Of a stretch of DNA of 29,926 nucleotides, positions 1 through 7,923 are shown in pieces. Under the pieces are notes generated by a model, which searched no databases, was not told the DNA's origin, and saw only the letters and a list, made by a program, of their open reading frames with translations. Position numbers and translations under genes: made by a program. Numbering within the stretch: the first letter of the stretch is position 1; each line of letters opens with the position of its first letter. The DNA is taken from the NCBI GenBank assembly GCA_017628775.1, contig JAGBYN010000073.1:1-29926 (forward strand). The letters are read 5' to 3'. Source of the stretch: Bacteroidaceae bacterium (GTDB lineage: Bacteria; Bacteroidota; Bacteroidia; Bacteroidales; Bacteroidaceae).

Positions 1-348
1 CAGGGCGAACCTGTGAATCCCGTGAGCCTCAGTGACATTGCCAATGAAATCAGCGGTATGTGTACGCTCACCGCGCACGACATCAAGGCCGTGCTTTCAG
101 CCCTTGACGAAGCGCTTGTGCGCCACGTCGTGAATGGCGATAGCATTCGCTTTGGCGATTTCGGTTCGTTCCACCCCCGCATCGTGTCGAAGGGCGCTGA
201 TACCCCCGAGGAGTATGACCCCTCATTGCTCGAAGGCATCCGCATTCGCTACACCCCTTCGGCAAGCACCCAGCGCCAGCTCTCGAAGAAGTTCATCACC
301 TTCCAGTGTGTGAACAAGCCCGAGGCGACCGACGAGTCGGGCGAGTAA
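1..348 (+). CDS. HU-like DNA-binding protein, 5'-truncated by window edge
   Basis: This is the C-terminal part of a Bacteroidetes HU/IHF-like DNA-binding protein. The reading frame is open from base 1, reading QGEP before the GTG at 13. Family members normally have a 30-40 residue lead-in before the segment seen here, so the true start lies upstream and the GTG is probably internal. The recognisable core is a helical segment (VSLSDIANEIS), the helix DIKAVLSALDEALVRHV, and the strand motif SIRFGDFGSFHPRI, which matches the family signature (K/R)LGDFGS. The C-terminal half has the usual IRYTPS strand and a short variable tail. A role in nucleoid architecture is known for the family; a specific role here is not visible. 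It is followed by a strong hairpin terminator. Confidence 0.8.
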   Translation, partial: QGEPVNPVSLSDIANEISGMCTLTAHDIKAVLSALDEALVRHVVNGDSIRFGDFGSFHPRIVSKGADTPEEYDPSLLEGIRIRYTPSASTQRQLSKKFITFQCVNKPEATDESGE

Positions 349-442
349 CCCCCGCTGAACGCGACCATCACGACCCAGCCCTTTAGCCTCCAAGCTATAG
401 ATAGCCCGGATTCAAGCATATAGTCCCCGTCAGCAAAGAAAG

Positions 443-474
443 GAGCCATCAACCAAACCAACGGTTGATGGCTC
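443..474 (+). terminator. 12-bp-stem hairpin terminator after HU-like gene
   Basis: Perfect inverted repeat GAGCCATCAACC (443-454) and GGTTGATGGCTC (463-474) with an 8-base loop. It is followed by a T-rich stretch on the plus strand, and by CTTTCTTT when read on the minus strand. It would end HU transcription and may work in both directions. A near-identical hairpin in the same orientation lies at 11384-11415, on the other side of the accessory region. Confidence 0.75.
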
Positions 475-479
475 TTGCC

Positions 480-985
480 TTACATACCCCAAGAGGCAAA
501 GCCTCTCACCCCTCTCACCCTCTCAACGCTCAACTCTCAAAACTTTCTATAATGCGATTGGTGCGTGGGATGACGACGGGCCGACACGGTGATCGGCCCC
601 TACAACACCGCAATTAACGAATTTACGGTTGATTTACGACGGACCGACACCTTCCGGATGGCTTCTCTAAACTCTAAACTCTCAACTCTCAACTCTCAAA
701 AAATTACTCTAACTTCTCTCTAACCTCTAAACTTTCAAAAATTACTCTCCACTCTGTGACATGTGACACGTCACACAATTTTTCTCTACACTCTAATCTC
801 ATAACCTCATAACGAGGCGCAGCCTCCTCTGAACCATCCGAAAGATGCTCACTTCTCTAAACTCTCAACTTTAAAAAAGTTCTCTAACCTCATAACGAAC
901 CGCAGGTCCCTCTGAACGAGGCGTAGCCTCCTCAGAACCATCCGCAGGCTGCTCTAACCTCTAAACTTTAAACTTTTAAAAAAAA
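480..985 (+). repeat. Modular intergenic repeat array (heptamers plus GC hairpins), left of island
   Basis: No gene is visible between 349 and 1036. The stretch is built from heptamers of the type CTCTAAA, CTCTCAA and CTTTAAA, interrupted by short palindromes with 3-base loops. Clear ones are AGAGGC-AAA-GCCTCT (492-506), GAGGC-GCA-GCCTC (814-826), the imperfect GAACC-GCA-GGTCC (897-909) and GAGGC-GTA-GCCTC (918-930), joined by spacers such as CTCTGAAC and CTCATAAC. Two larger palindromes are also present: GGGCCGA/TCGGCCC with an 8-base loop (578-599), and the element starting TGTGACATGTGAC (755-776). Copies of all of these recur later in the window, in forward orientation at 7824 and 17650 and inverted at 11107. 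Confidence 0.75.
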
Positions 986-1035
986 CACCGAATAATTACT
1001 TAAATAAAAAAACTCAATATTTAAAATAAATTAAG

Positions 1036-1043
1036 TAATTTTG
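1036..1043 (+). promoter_or_regulatory. Predicted Bacteroidota -7 box for HNH gene
   Basis: TAATTTTG fits the TANNTTTG -7 consensus. No good TTTG -33 element is seen at the expected distance, so strength is uncertain. Transcription from here would give a leader of about 85 bases before the ATG at 1137. The leader contains a 7-bp hairpin, GTGGTGG (1059-1065) with CCACCAC (1086-1092), whose loop holds AGTGCAG. Confidence 0.45.
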
Positions 1044-1136
1044 CGAGGAAGGAAATGGGTGGTGGAGTGCAGCTTCTTGATTGTACCACCACGAATTGAT
1101 CTGCGAAGCCTAACCTCTTCAAAATCAAAAAAACAT

Positions 1137-1964
1137 ATGACACAACAGGGATTCGAAGACTATTTATTTGCTGTTTTTGGTTATAAGAATGGCACAGCAA
1201 AGAGTTATATAACAGCTATTCATATCATTGACGAGTTGTTCACAAAGGAGGATAAGTTCGGGTTAAAAGGTTTGTCAATTGTTCAAATTAAGGATTATGA
1301 TTTGTTAACGAAGATAAACGAGTTTATTAGAGAGGAACAATTGCTTTTTAAGAATTGCCAAGACTCCTTTTTTCGCAATATAAGTAGCACACAGAGTAGT
1401 TATCCAGGAAAAGGATTCTGTTCGGCTGCAATGAAACAACTCCTACGATATTATGCCTATAATCAGAAAGAAGAACAAGCATGGAGTCTTGTAAAAGAGA
1501 GACTACAAGGCAAAAAAGTCTCAGAGAAATTGGAGTCTTTATTTGATATAGACAGAGAAGGACGTGAGACAGCTGTTATGACAAGGGTAAGGCTTGGACA
1601 AAACTATTTCCGTAAAATGGTCCTACAGAATTATGGGAATAAATGTTGCGTTACAGGGCTAAACGTACCACAGATTTTACGTGCCAGTCATATTGTTTCA
1701 TGGGCTTCGGATAAGACCAACAGAATGAATCCAGAAAATGGGCTTTGCTTAAGCGCCACTTATGATGCAGCGTTTGATCAGCATCTCATTTCATTTGATG
1801 AAGATTATAGGATGATCGTAAGCAAGCAAATTAAGGATTATTTCACGAATCAAATCACAAAGCAATATTTTGAAGATTTTGAAGGGAAACGGATAATATT
1901 ACCGTCACTTTACATGCCTAGTAAGAAGTTGTTAGAAAAACATAGAAACTTCATTGTTGGATAA
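1137..1964 (+). CDS. HNH endonuclease (HNH_2-like), restriction-associated
   Basis: A 275-residue protein whose C-terminal third is an HNH nuclease domain: KCCVTG near residues 169-174, the catalytic-histidine motif RASHIVSW with His185, and NPENGLCLSATYDAAFD near 198-214. This ASHI...NGLCL...YD.AFD pattern is typical of PF13391-type HNH endonucleases found in restriction loci. The N-terminal 160 residues are not recognised; they may carry DNA specificity. I chose the ATG at 1137. A TTG at 1041 in frame would overlap the predicted -7 box, and the added residues look non-coding. It sits 5' of a methyltransferase-McrB-LlaJI operon, so a second nuclease activity of the same system is plausible, but it is separated from that operon by about 200 bases with their own promoter. 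Base composition is AT-rich like the rest of the island. Confidence 0.75.
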   Translation: MTQQGFEDYLFAVFGYKNGTAKSYITAIHIIDELFTKEDKFGLKGLSIVQIKDYDLLTKINEFIREEQLLFKNCQDSFFRNISSTQSSYPGKGFCSAAMKQLLRYYAYNQKEEQAWSLVKERLQGKKVSEKLESLFDIDREGRETAVMTRVRLGQNYFRKMVLQNYGNKCCVTGLNVPQILRASHIVSWASDKTNRMNPENGLCLSATYDAAFDQHLISFDEDYRMIVSKQIKDYFTNQITKQYFEDFEGKRIILPSLYMPSKKLLEKHRNFIVG

Positions 1965-1972
1965 AAATAAAA

Positions 1973-2006
1973 GTCTGTGTTAGAAAAGTTCACAAAATTC
2001 ACAGAC
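1973..2006. promoter_or_regulatory. Inverted repeat just after HNH stop codon
   Basis: GTCTGTG (1973-1979) and CACAGAC (2000-2006) form a 7-bp inverted repeat with a 20-base AT-rich centre, just downstream of the HNH stop and about 25 bases upstream of the next -7 box. It could be a weak terminator for the HNH gene or an operator over the following promoter. The sequence alone does not decide. Confidence 0.35.
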
Positions 2007-2032
2007 AAATCCACAATATAAAAAATAAAAGT

Positions 2033-2040
2033 TAACTTTG
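2033..2040 (+). promoter_or_regulatory. Predicted -7 box for structured leader / methyltransferase operon
   Basis: TAACTTTG matches TANNTTTG exactly. The region 19-21 bases upstream lacks a clear TTTG, so the promoter may be weak or need an activator. Start of transcription would fall near 2045-2048, just ahead of the structured element. Confidence 0.5.
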
Positions 2041-2044
2041 CGTA

Positions 2045-2165
2045 GTAGAAGAAACACAGGTAGCGGTGTGCAGGCCGCACCGCTGAAACAGAAAAACACT
2101 GCAAAGTGTAAATAGATGCCCGTTTCCAAAGGACTGCACTCCTTGGAGGCGGGGCATTAATTTTA
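2045..2165 (+). ncRNA. Candidate structured RNA (leader attenuator or sRNA) upstream of methyltransferase
   Basis: Three consecutive hairpins follow the -7 box. Hairpin 1 is AGCGGTGTG (2062-2070) with CGCACCGCT (2076-2084), 9 pairs including one G-U, and a 5-base loop. Hairpin 2 is ACACT (2096-2100) with AGTGT (2105-2109), closed by a GCAA (GNRA) tetraloop. Hairpin 3 runs from 2116 to 2157: ATGCCC pairs with GGGCAT, then TTTCCAA pairs with TTGGAGG, then GGA with TCC, around the 6-base loop CTGCAC (2134-2139). Hairpin 3 is followed by TAATTTTAAT, so it resembles a terminator. The loop CTGCAC is also complementary to GTGCAG at 2068-2073 in hairpin 1, which could allow a switch. No protein frame fits. 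I do not recognise a described RNA family. Confidence 0.5.
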
Positions 2166-2169
2166 ATAA

Positions 2170-3210
2170 ATGATTTATATGAAAAAGAAATATAAGGGAA
2201 TTGATTTGTTTTGTGGAATTGGAGGATTTAGAATTGCAATGGAAGACAATAACGTTGAATGTGTTTTTTCATCAGATAACGACAAATTTGCACAACAGAC
2301 GTATGAGGCTAATTTTAGAGAAATACCTACAGGAGATATAAAACAAGTTAAGGAAGAAGATATTCCTAATTTTGACATATTAACAGCAGGTTTCCCCTGC
2401 CAACCTTTCAGCTATGCAGGAGAAAAATTAGGTTTTAATGATGAGGTAAGAGGTACTTTGTTTTTTGATATCTGTAGAATTTTAGAATATCATAAACCTG
2501 CTATGGTATTTCTAGAAAATGTAAAGGGATTAAAGTCACATAATGATGGGCAAACACTTCATACCATCTTGGAATCATTAAAGAAACTTGGATACTTTCC
2601 ACATTGGAAAATTCTATCATCATTAGACTATGGTCTTCCACAAAAGAGAGAGAGATGGTATTGTGTAGCGTTTCGTAAAGATGTCGAGTTTATTTGGCCT
2701 GAACCAATAATTGGTAATCCTACATTAAGAGATATTATAGATTTGAATGAGGATAATCCATCACTTGCTATTCCTAAATTTGAATTAGATAGAATAGATT
2801 ATCATTTCTCCAATGCAAAACCAGGAGATAGAATCCAACACGACAATTCTAAATATGCACCTAATACGAAAAAGGGTAAGTATGGAATATATTCATTTCA
2901 AAAGCCCGATGGTTCATTACGTTTTCATGTTGGCGACCACGCCAAAACACAAATTCAAGAAGCATTTTATTCCTGCCTTGATACTTACGCACCGACCATA
3001 ATCGCAAATAGAACACCTAAATTGTGGGATATCAGAAGAAAACTATCAGTTTTAGAATCAAAAAGACTGCAAGGTTTCCCTGATGATTTCATTATACCAG
3101 TCTCAGATGCACAAGCGTACCATCAATTAGGAAACTCTGTAAGTGTTCCAATTATAAAACGAATCATGAAAAACATGATTGATACCTACGAAAAATCAAT
3201 AGAACAATGA
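2170..3210 (+). CDS. C5-cytosine DNA methyltransferase (Dcm family)
   Basis: This enzyme transfers a methyl group from S-adenosylmethionine to carbon 5 of cytosine in a specific DNA site, protecting host DNA from the linked restriction proteins. The family motifs appear in order: motif I DLFCGIGGFR (residues 12-21), motif IV GFPCQPFS with catalytic Cys77, motif VI FLENVKGL (about 114-121), motif VIII QKRERWYCVAF, and motif X QLGNSVSVPII near the C-terminus. The target-recognition region between VIII and X is short; the target cannot be read from sequence. At 346 residues it is a normal length. ATG codons at 2170 and 2179 are both possible and neither has a good ribosome site. Its stop overlaps the next start (ATGA at 3207), showing translational coupling with the McrB-like gene. 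Confidence 0.95.
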   Translation: MIYMKKKYKGIDLFCGIGGFRIAMEDNNVECVFSSDNDKFAQQTYEANFREIPTGDIKQVKEEDIPNFDILTAGFPCQPFSYAGEKLGFNDEVRGTLFFDICRILEYHKPAMVFLENVKGLKSHNDGQTLHTILESLKKLGYFPHWKILSSLDYGLPQKRERWYCVAFRKDVEFIWPEPIIGNPTLRDIIDLNEDNPSLAIPKFELDRIDYHFSNAKPGDRIQHDNSKYAPNTKKGKYGIYSFQKPDGSLRFHVGDHAKTQIQEAFYSCLDTYAPTIIANRTPKLWDIRRKLSVLESKRLQGFPDDFIIPVSDAQAYHQLGNSVSVPIIKRIMKNMIDTYEKSIEQ

Positions 3211-5414
3211 AATATTTAGATATTAATTCAGTAGTCAAGTCATACAATAGTTTTCAAAATTGTATGACAAACAAATCATGGGGATTTCTTGCTCTACTAA
3301 AAAGTTGCGATTCTTGCATCAATACCTATATCCCATATGAATTGAATTTAGATATCGCTTCTAATTTCCTAGAGGATGTTTTTAATATTACTGAAGATAA
3401 GAAAGAATATACTTCGGGAAATACATTATTTGCTCTATTTTCAAATAAATGGTCTAATTTCTTTAATGACCAAGGGAAATATTCATCTAATATATACGAT
3501 GTAGCAGTGTGGGCTTTTCGTAGAAAAGGATTTCCTGATGATATTACAGAAGAAGGTATTATAAAGTTATTCTCTGAGGAGTTTAACATTCCTTTTACGA
3601 TTCTTTTTTCTTGTTTCGATACAACCAAGAGAAACATTTCATTTGCACCGACATTATATACCGAATCTTCCTTAAAAAATAAATTGGCTAGCATCGGTGT
3701 AGACATTACAAAAAATAATATTGATGCTCAAAAAAAAGGTGTTGTAGCTGCTCCTGGAGAAATTAGCAGAGGACCTTTTGTACAACCTTTATATGCAGGA
3801 ATAGAAATTTCTGATTATGCACTTATTCTTAAATCTAGGTTTGAATCTTTATATGATGTAAAATCTATCAAAGAATTAAAACAGGATTCACCTAAAAAAG
3901 ATTTGCAGCAAATCTACTTCGGAGCACCAGGTACAGGAAAATCTTATGCTGTTGAACAAATCACTAATAAGAACAACTCTATTCGTACAACATTCCACCC
4001 TGATAGTGATTACTCAACCTTTGTTGGATGTTACAAACCTATGCAAAAGGTAGGTAAACAAATTTCTACCAAAATTTCTTTAGAAAAGCTTAAAGAAAAG
4101 GCTACAGAGATAATAAATCAGCCAGCAGGAGATAAGGTTGAACAAATCATTGATTTTATAACTTTGTATGCCGAAAGACTTTGTGAAATTGTTGAAGAAC
4201 GTGAGGATGTAAAATCTCTTCAAAATCTCATGAACATACATTTGGGATTCTCAAATGAGACATATTTGTCCAAGATGATTTTGAAAGTCCTTGAAGAAAG
4301 AAAGTCAAATACAAACGAAATTACATACGCTTTTCAACCTCAAGCATTCACACAAGCATACGTTAAGGCATGGCAAAATCTTAGTGAACCTTTCTACTTG
4401 GTGATTGAAGAAATCAATCGTGGAAATTGTGCGCAAATTTTTGGAGATATATTCCAATTGCTTGACCGTGATAGTGCTACTGGATATTCTAACTATAAAA
4501 TTACTCCAGACCAAGACTTACAAATGTACCTTGCAAATGAATTTGCAAATACAGTAATTGAGGATGAGGAAATCAAAACTGGAACCAAGATGCAGTTGCC
4601 TGGAAATCTGCATATCTTGGCAACAATGAATACCAGTGACCAATCGCTCTTTCCCATTGATAGCGCCTTCAAACGTCGTTGGGATTGGAAATATATTCCT
4701 ATTGACTACACAGACCTTGGACACTATATTACATGTGGAAATAAAAAATATAAATGGATAGACTTTCTTACAGAAGTCAATCAACGCATTGAGGCTGTAA
4801 CTCAGTCGGAGGATAAAAAACTTGGAGCATGGTTTGTAAAAGCTGTAAACAAAGAAATTTCTGCCGAGAAATTTGTTTCTAAAGTTGTATTTTATCTTTG
4901 GAATGATATATATAAGGATTTGGCTCACGATGCTAGCACCGTCTTTAAAGGTAATTTTGATAAGTTTCATAAGTTCTTTGATTTTAAGGGGGATGTAAAG
5001 TTAGACGTATTGGATGAATTCTTTGAATCGTTAGAAATTTTATATTTCACCGATGATGAAGAATCTGTAAGTGATAAAGAGGATTCTGATTCCAAGTCAC
5101 ACTTGATAGTTCAGTTCCCTGATGGAACAAAAATAAGTGAGAATACTAGATTTGAAACATACAAAAAGGCACTTAAAATAATTGGATTAGAGAAAGCAGA
5201 ACAAGTTGCTTCTACAATGAAGTACAAAAGATTAAATTCACCTCTAATTAGTAAAACTAAGTCTGAAAACATTTTAAACAACACCCAAGGATATTTGTAT
5301 ATAGAGGAGGCTGACTTCAATATCATAAAGGGTATTAACACAAGAACCATGAGACGGTTCTTAATGCAAATCTCCGATACTTATAACCTTGGAATTAACT
5401 GTGTGGTTGAATAA
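3207..5414 (+). CDS. McrB-type AAA+ GTPase, restriction subunit
   Basis: This is the motor subunit of a McrBC/LlaJI-type restriction system. Residues 1-230 form a variable N-terminal domain, expected to bind DNA. The AAA+ core follows: Walker A FGAPGTGKS (238-246), the McrB-type Walker B VIEEINRGN (399-407) continuing into IFGDIFQLLDRD, and MNTSDQS (474-480), the signature associated with GTP use in McrB. It is followed by Arg490/Arg491 as likely arginine fingers. After the AAA+ core come an acidic linker (about 640-665) and a separate domain of about 100 residues that I do not recognise. The gene overlaps the methyltransferase by 4 bases and the next gene by one base (TAATG), so the three are one operon. 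The likely role is GTP-driven translocation and activation of the partner nuclease. Confidence 0.92.
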   Translation: MKYLDINSVVKSYNSFQNCMTNKSWGFLALLKSCDSCINTYIPYELNLDIASNFLEDVFNITEDKKEYTSGNTLFALFSNKWSNFFNDQGKYSSNIYDVAVWAFRRKGFPDDITEEGIIKLFSEEFNIPFTILFSCFDTTKRNISFAPTLYTESSLKNKLASIGVDITKNNIDAQKKGVVAAPGEISRGPFVQPLYAGIEISDYALILKSRFESLYDVKSIKELKQDSPKKDLQQIYFGAPGTGKSYAVEQITNKNNSIRTTFHPDSDYSTFVGCYKPMQKVGKQISTKISLEKLKEKATEIINQPAGDKVEQIIDFITLYAERLCEIVEEREDVKSLQNLMNIHLGFSNETYLSKMILKVLEERKSNTNEITYAFQPQAFTQAYVKAWQNLSEPFYLVIEEINRGNCAQIFGDIFQLLDRDSATGYSNYKITPDQDLQMYLANEFANTVIEDEEIKTGTKMQLPGNLHILATMNTSDQSLFPIDSAFKRRWDWKYIPIDYTDLGHYITCGNKKYKWIDFLTEVNQRIEAVTQSEDKKLGAWFVKAVNKEISAEKFVSKVVFYLWNDIYKDLAHDASTVFKGNFDKFHKFFDFKGDVKLDVLDEFFESLEILYFTDDEESVSDKEDSDSKSHLIVQFPDGTKISENTRFETYKKALKIIGLEKAEQVASTMKYKRLNSPLISKTKSENILNNTQGYLYIEEADFNIIKGINTRTMRRFLMQISDTYNLGINCVVE

Positions 5415-7720
5415 TGAAAATCCTAATTGAAGGTCATCAATATAACGAAGAAGATGTCCGTCCTATCCTTAAAGGGTTTGAACCTTTTAGCAAGGACGGA
5501 AAGATTTCTGTGGAATATGTCGGATATTTCTATAGTAAAGAAATTTCCGACTGCATCTTCTTTCTACCTAAAGTATTGATGAACGAGAAAGGATTTATTC
5601 TTGATAAGGATGGACTCACTCCTGAGAAAATTTTGGATTTAGGAAAAGCGCTTCAAGAGAAATGGCTTGAAGCCAAAGACTACGAGTTTATTTCAAACTT
5701 CTCGGTGTGGATATTCCGTGCTATTAAGGAATACTACCGGCTCAATCCAGACAGCACTATCATGCTCAAAAAATCTTTCTCGATCCTTGACAAAAGTCAG
5801 AACGAGAAAGATGCAACGCTGTTGGATATTATCTTGTCGCTTATCCGCTTCAACAATGAGAACCAAGACTTCTTTATGTTCACCATAAAGAATATTCATA
5901 GCGGTTATAACAAGATAAATTGGACGAAGACTATTTCCAAAAACACACCGATTTATCAAGGTAGAGCACCGATTTACATCAATGCCATCAACAAAAAGAA
6001 GCAAGTGAACTTCGATGAAGAGTTACTTATTATCTTCTTCTCGATACTCTCACATCTTGGTAAGTATGGGTTCAAAACAATTATAAATTGTAATTACAAC
6101 TTACTTGGCGCACCTACATTCAACAACTATTGCAATGGATATGGCAAGGTGCGACTTCGCCAAATCAAATACAAATACTTCTCAGACAAAGCGCTTATGC
6201 TTTGGCATCTCTGCTACGCGTTCTTTGACTCAGCAGAGAAGATTCATTCTTCAACTCAAGAATGTGACTATCTATTGGCGAAGAACTTTAATATCGTGTT
6301 TGAGTCTATTATAGATGAACTAATCGGTGATAATAAGCGAGATATACCTTCCGACCTACACGATCAACCTGATGGTAAGATAGTTGACCATATTTATAAG
6401 TATCAATCTCTTACTAATGAAAATGATATATACTACATTGGTGATAGTAAATACTACAAGATTGGTGGGCAGTTAGGTACTAACTCTGTGTATAAGCAAT
6501 TTACCTATGCAAAGAATGTCATTCAATTTAACATCAATTGGTTCTATCAAGGTGAGGAGCATATTAATTATCGTGACGAATTGACTGAAGGCTATAATAT
6601 CACGCCCAACTTCTTTATTAGTGCCCAAGTATATGGCGATAATTTGTCGTATTCTGATAGTTTGTTGACCTTAAGAGAATGTGATAAAGAAAAGCGTGTG
6701 TCATTCCAATTCAAAAATAGACTTTTTGACCGCGATACACTTTGGCTCTCGCATTATGATATCAATTTCCTTTATATCATTGCTTTATACGCCAAAGCGA
6801 ATGACTATGAGAAAGGTGTGTTTAAGAAAGATGCACAGAATAAGTTTAAACAACATATTCAGGAACTCCTTAAGGAACAATACGACTTCTATTTGCTCGA
6901 GCCCAAAGAAGAATATAGTTTGCAGAGAGCGGTGGATATCAATTTCAAACGATTGTATGGAAAGATATTCTGTCCTTTCGAAGATCAAAAGAGTTTAGTA
7001 CTTTCTTTATCTAAAAGCAAGACAGAAATAGAAAAGAATGAACAGTTGAAAAAGGATATTTCACCATACTTCTATATCTATGAAAACTACAAACTTGGAG
7101 TCGAAACTTCAGATTTTATAAAGCAAAAGCAATTAGCACGCAAAACTTACTCACTATATACTCAAGAAGAAGATTTCTTTACCACGCTTGCAGCGGAAGA
7201 AAAGGTTGAATATAATACTGAGACTATAGAACGTATCTTTACTGACAACGAAAAGAATAGAGTTTCCAAATTAAAAGAATTAAAACTTTCAGAGAAAGAA
7301 ATCAAGGACTTGCTACCAATAGAACAAGAATTAGTCTTAGTTGGCTACTTTAACGGAGCACAACACCTTTCTGAAATACAAAAGAATCAACTTTACTTTG
7401 TCAGAACAGGATTCCGTCCTGGTTCTATCACTTTAGTCAGTGGATTCGAGCATTGCAAATACCTGTTCATCCACCATAAACAAGAAAAATACCTTTTCCG
7501 ATTAAAAGGAGAAGAGCCACGAATGTTTACAGGTGAACAACTAGCCAAAAAAGGATTTGCCAACAATAAACCCGAAGAACAATATCTTGGTTTTAAATTG
7601 GATAACAAAACACCCATCCTGATAGAGGACATTAAATTATCAGATGCCATTATTAGAGGCATAGGTAACCGCACTGCAGACAGTTACTTCACAACATTGA
7701 AGCAATTGTTTGGTGTATAA
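5414..7720 (+). CDS. LlaJI-family restriction endonuclease (McrC-like partner)
   Basis: A 768-residue nuclease partner of the McrB-like GTPase. The first half resembles LlaJI-type restriction enzymes (RE_LlaJI family). The PD-(D/E)xK core is visible at about 297-370: Glu297/Glu302, then PDGKIVDHIYKY with Asp325, then YYIGDSKYYK with Asp344 and Lys346, followed by a helix with KQFTYAKNVIQ. The C-terminal 300 residues, ending with GIGNRTADSYFTTLKQLFGV, form an additional region that may bind DNA or the GTPase; the final segment resembles a helix-hairpin-helix (inference). It is the last gene of the methyltransferase-GTPase-nuclease operon. In known LlaJI systems DNA cleavage needs both subunits and is blocked by C5 methylation. 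No frameshift or missing active-site residue is seen. Confidence 0.85.
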   Translation: MKILIEGHQYNEEDVRPILKGFEPFSKDGKISVEYVGYFYSKEISDCIFFLPKVLMNEKGFILDKDGLTPEKILDLGKALQEKWLEAKDYEFISNFSVWIFRAIKEYYRLNPDSTIMLKKSFSILDKSQNEKDATLLDIILSLIRFNNENQDFFMFTIKNIHSGYNKINWTKTISKNTPIYQGRAPIYINAINKKKQVNFDEELLIIFFSILSHLGKYGFKTIINCNYNLLGAPTFNNYCNGYGKVRLRQIKYKYFSDKALMLWHLCYAFFDSAEKIHSSTQECDYLLAKNFNIVFESIIDELIGDNKRDIPSDLHDQPDGKIVDHIYKYQSLTNENDIYYIGDSKYYKIGGQLGTNSVYKQFTYAKNVIQFNINWFYQGEEHINYRDELTEGYNITPNFFISAQVYGDNLSYSDSLLTLRECDKEKRVSFQFKNRLFDRDTLWLSHYDINFLYIIALYAKANDYEKGVFKKDAQNKFKQHIQELLKEQYDFYLLEPKEEYSLQRAVDINFKRLYGKIFCPFEDQKSLVLSLSKSKTEIEKNEQLKKDISPYFYIYENYKLGVETSDFIKQKQLARKTYSLYTQEEDFFTTLAAEEKVEYNTETIERIFTDNEKNRVSKLKELKLSEKEIKDLLPIEQELVLVGYFNGAQHLSEIQKNQLYFVRTGFRPGSITLVSGFEHCKYLFIHHKQEKYLFRLKGEEPRMFTGEQLAKKGFANNKPEEQYLGFKLDNKTPILIEDIKLSDAIIRGIGNRTADSYFTTLKQLFGV

Positions 7721-7799
7721 AGATGTTATCAATAAATTGGATTAGTTTATAAATTCCAAAAAATAACGAATTCGGTGCACAACTGCCACGTTGAATAAC

Positions 7800-7912
7800 A
7801 AGGTTCCGAAGGTATCTCCATTCTGTGACATGTGACACGTCACACAATTTTTCTCTACACTCTCACCCCTCAAGAGGCTTCGCCTCTTTGGAGTTGAGAG
7901 AGGAGAGTACAG
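7800..7912 (+). repeat. Intergenic repeat array after restriction operon
   Basis: This holds a copy of the TGTGACATGTGAC palindrome (7824-7845), preceded by CCGAAGG and followed by ATTTTTCTCTACACTCT, the same arrangement as at 755 and, less exactly, 17679. It then has AAGAGGC-TTC-GCCTCTT (7872-7888) and inverted heptamers (GAGTTGAGAG). The first part runs in forward orientation and the second in reverse, so the element may be a junction of two arrays. From 7721 to 7799 no gene or clear signal is seen. Confidence 0.65.
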
Positions 7913-7923
7913 AGTACAACTGC

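Noticed and set aside
480..985. CRISPR array
   Set aside because: Hairpin units are 13-15 bases and spacers are not unique 30-base sequences; no cas genes are present.
1041..1136. Extended N-terminus of the HNH protein starting at TTG
   Set aside because: The TTG lies inside the predicted -7 box and the 32 added residues have no domain-like character; ATG at 1137 is better.
2045..2165. Known SAM riboswitch before a methyltransferase gene
   Set aside because: None of the SAM-I, SAM-II or SAM-III core motifs could be placed; only the simple hairpins are supported.
4518..4970. 150-codon open frame on the minus strand
   Set aside because: It lies entirely inside the McrB-like gene, whose domain motifs are complete; AT-rich DNA makes antisense frames common.
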